Source: JADKCL01 sp031415375 | GTDB lineage: Bacteria > Bacteroidota > Bacteroidia > J057 > JADKCL01 | Length of the DNA stretch: 22,446 nt | Reading direction: 5' to 3' | Assembly: GCA_031415375.1 (NCBI GenBank) | Contig: JANORP010000022.1 | Coordinates: 1 to 22,446 of the forward strand | Shown here: positions 21,447 to 22,446 of the stretch, piece after piece | Numbering within the stretch: position 1 is the first letter of the stretch | Layout of the letters: each line of letters begins with the position of its first letter | Program-made: the position numbers and the translations under genes | Notes under the pieces: generated by a model | Told to the model about the DNA's origin: nothing | Databases searched by the model: none | The model's input: the letters and a program-made list of their open reading frames with translations, nothing else

Positions 21447-22262
21447 ATGAAAAACCTCGTATTAATCCTCGTATTCACGGCCATGCTCCCCCTCCTGAGC
21501 ATGGCACAATCCACGGTGCTGCAGAGTGATGATGGCCCCGTAGATTCCCTCCCCAAGATGAAAGTCTTGGTCGTGCCCTTCCATCAATTGCGGTATTACT
21601 TCAGCGATTGCGACAAGCAGGTCGGCGGCGCTAGCAAGATCGAGCAACGCGACTTGCGCAAAGCCTATCAGCTCGGCTTTGACTATGCCACTGAGGCCAC
21701 GATGGAAAAGCGCTATGCGCCGATCAATCTCGCTCAGATGAAGGACTCCATCGATGTCGCTGCCCTTGATGAGTTTTATGAAAATGTGAGCTATGCCTAT
21801 GAGACGCCCACCCGGGAGATGAACAAAAAGCAAGCTGAGATGATGAAAACGATGAAGGAACGCTGGAAATCGATCGGCTCCAACGAAAAGAAGCAGACGC
21901 TCAATGAGATGGAAAGTTATGTCACCGTCGATGCCAAAGACGAGCAATACATGCGCCTCAATTGGAAGAATCCAGATTTCCTCCAAAAGCTGAACACGAT
22001 GTACCAGCCCGATTACATCGTGACGATCAATCAATTTGAGATCAAGACCGATTACCAGCACTGCATCGACCGCGACTTGCACAAGTATGCAAGGCAGATC
22101 AAGATCCACTACAATGTTTTCCGTCCAGATGGGAAGCAGATCTATGGCGACGTGATCTCGGCGAGGTACAACAATACTACTGACGATGTGAATCAGATCA
22201 TCCAAGACAATTTTGGCTTCCTGAGCGACTACGTGACGCAGTCGCTGCCGGGCAGGAAATAA
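21447..22262 (+). CDS. Secreted protein of unknown function
   Basis: This 271-residue protein has a signal peptide (MKNLVLILVFTAMLPLLSMAQ, cleaved after about 21). The mature part begins with an acidic linker, then MKVLVVPFHQLRYYFSDCDK, a pattern of strand plus turn seen in Bacteroidota proteins of no known role. The middle is highly charged and helical (REMNKKQAEMMKTMKERWKS). The end is beta-rich (YIVTINQFEIKTD, KIHYNVFRPDGKQIYGDVIS). No catalytic motif or lipobox cysteine was found. It starts 29 nt after rseP and is followed by a terminator, so it is the last gene of the GH3-dxr-rseP operon. The reading frame continues far upstream into rseP, but the ATG at 21447 gives the signal peptide. 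Confidence 0.8.
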   Translation: MKNLVLILVFTAMLPLLSMAQSTVLQSDDGPVDSLPKMKVLVVPFHQLRYYFSDCDKQVGGASKIEQRDLRKAYQLGFDYATEATMEKRYAPINLAQMKDSIDVAALDEFYENVSYAYETPTREMNKKQAEMMKTMKERWKSIGSNEKKQTLNEMESYVTVDAKDEQYMRLNWKNPDFLQKLNTMYQPDYIVTINQFEIKTDYQHCIDRDLHKYARQIKIHYNVFRPDGKQIYGDVISARYNNTTDDVNQIIQDNFGFLSDYVTQSLPGRK

Positions 22263-22284
22263 GTTCTGGATCGCATCCATTTGA

Positions 22285-22318
22285 AAAGGCAAGGGAAGCA
22301 ATTCTCTTGCCTTTTTCT
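22285..22318 (+). terminator. Terminator of the GH3-dxr-rseP operon
   Basis: AAAAGGCAAG (22285-22294) pairs with CTTGCCTTTT (22307-22316), 12-nt loop, followed by T residues. It lies 22 nt after the last stop codon. Confidence 0.88.
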
Positions 22319-22333
22319 ATGTGGATGGACGCT

Positions 22334-22446
22334 GAGCCCGCGGCACTGCGTCCTCGACGTGTCGGGAGCCCGCCCCGAGCCCGCCCCGACTGCGGGTCGG
22401 GACAGGGCAATCGACCCCCGCCTTCTGCGGGACAGGCATTTGCCTC
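22334..22446. repeat. GC-rich hairpin element, copy 2 (cut by window end)
   Basis: It starts with the same GAGCCCGCGGC as copy 1 and ends with the same 34 nt (22413-22446). The middle differs and carries its own small stem, CCCGAC with GTCGGG. The copy continues beyond the window. Like copy 1 it lies directly downstream of a terminator. Confidence 0.8.

Overview
The window reads as a chromosomal segment of a member of the Bacteroidota, probably a Saprospiria/Chitinophagia-type organism. The sequence evidence is as follows. Several genes are preceded by the Bacteroidota promoter element TAnnTTTG (TATCTTTG, TACCTTTG, TATTTTTG, TAACTTTG, TACATTTG), in three cases with a TTG or TTTG 18-19 nt upstream. 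Shine-Dalgarno sequences are mostly absent. Many products are secreted or outer-membrane barrels: PorT-like barrels and an OmpA with thrombospondin-type-3 repeats. A DUF1835 protein, a sigma/anti-sigma/barrel operon and a bacterial GH3 enzyme are also typical of the phylum. No tRNA, rRNA, CRISPR array, transposase or integrase was seen.

Left accessory part (1-3300, all genes leftward). Dispersed repeats at 1-272 abut a truncated N-terminal fragment of a SAM-dependent methyltransferase, which follows a small conserved protein (429-839). Next is a complete hipB-hipA toxin-antitoxin pair with a third, unrecognised 64-codon ORF that overlaps the hipA stop by ATGA. Candidate operators are two 10-bp direct repeats exactly 30 nt apart.

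RNA-helicase part (3272-7661). Two DEAD-box helicases diverge: a DeaD/CsdA-like protein with a DbpA-type RNA-binding domain (leftward) and an RhlE-like protein (rightward). Each has a clear promoter and a strong terminator. The region between them holds a cluster of three hairpins.

Envelope part (7811-16281). It starts with an outer-membrane barrel and an unusual fusion of a two-helix membrane module to DUF1835. A three-gene operon for an ECF sigma factor, an anti-sigma factor and a beta-barrel protein follows, then a second copy of the left-end repeat, a secreted TPR protein and an OmpA-family protein with calcium-binding repeats.

Right part (16285-22446). A GC-rich hairpin element lies just past the 3' end of a GNAT acetyltransferase gene, and a decayed copy of the GNAT C-terminal codons sits on its far side. 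A rightward operon follows: GH3-family enzyme, dxr (TTG start; MEP isoprenoid pathway), rseP-type site-2 protease and a secreted protein of unknown function. A second copy of the GC-rich element begins after the operon terminator and runs off the window.

Most genes are housekeeping or envelope functions. The less ordinary items are the hipBA-linked small ORF, the mosaic repeats and their link to gene truncation or duplication, the membrane-DUF1835 fusion and the structured leaders.
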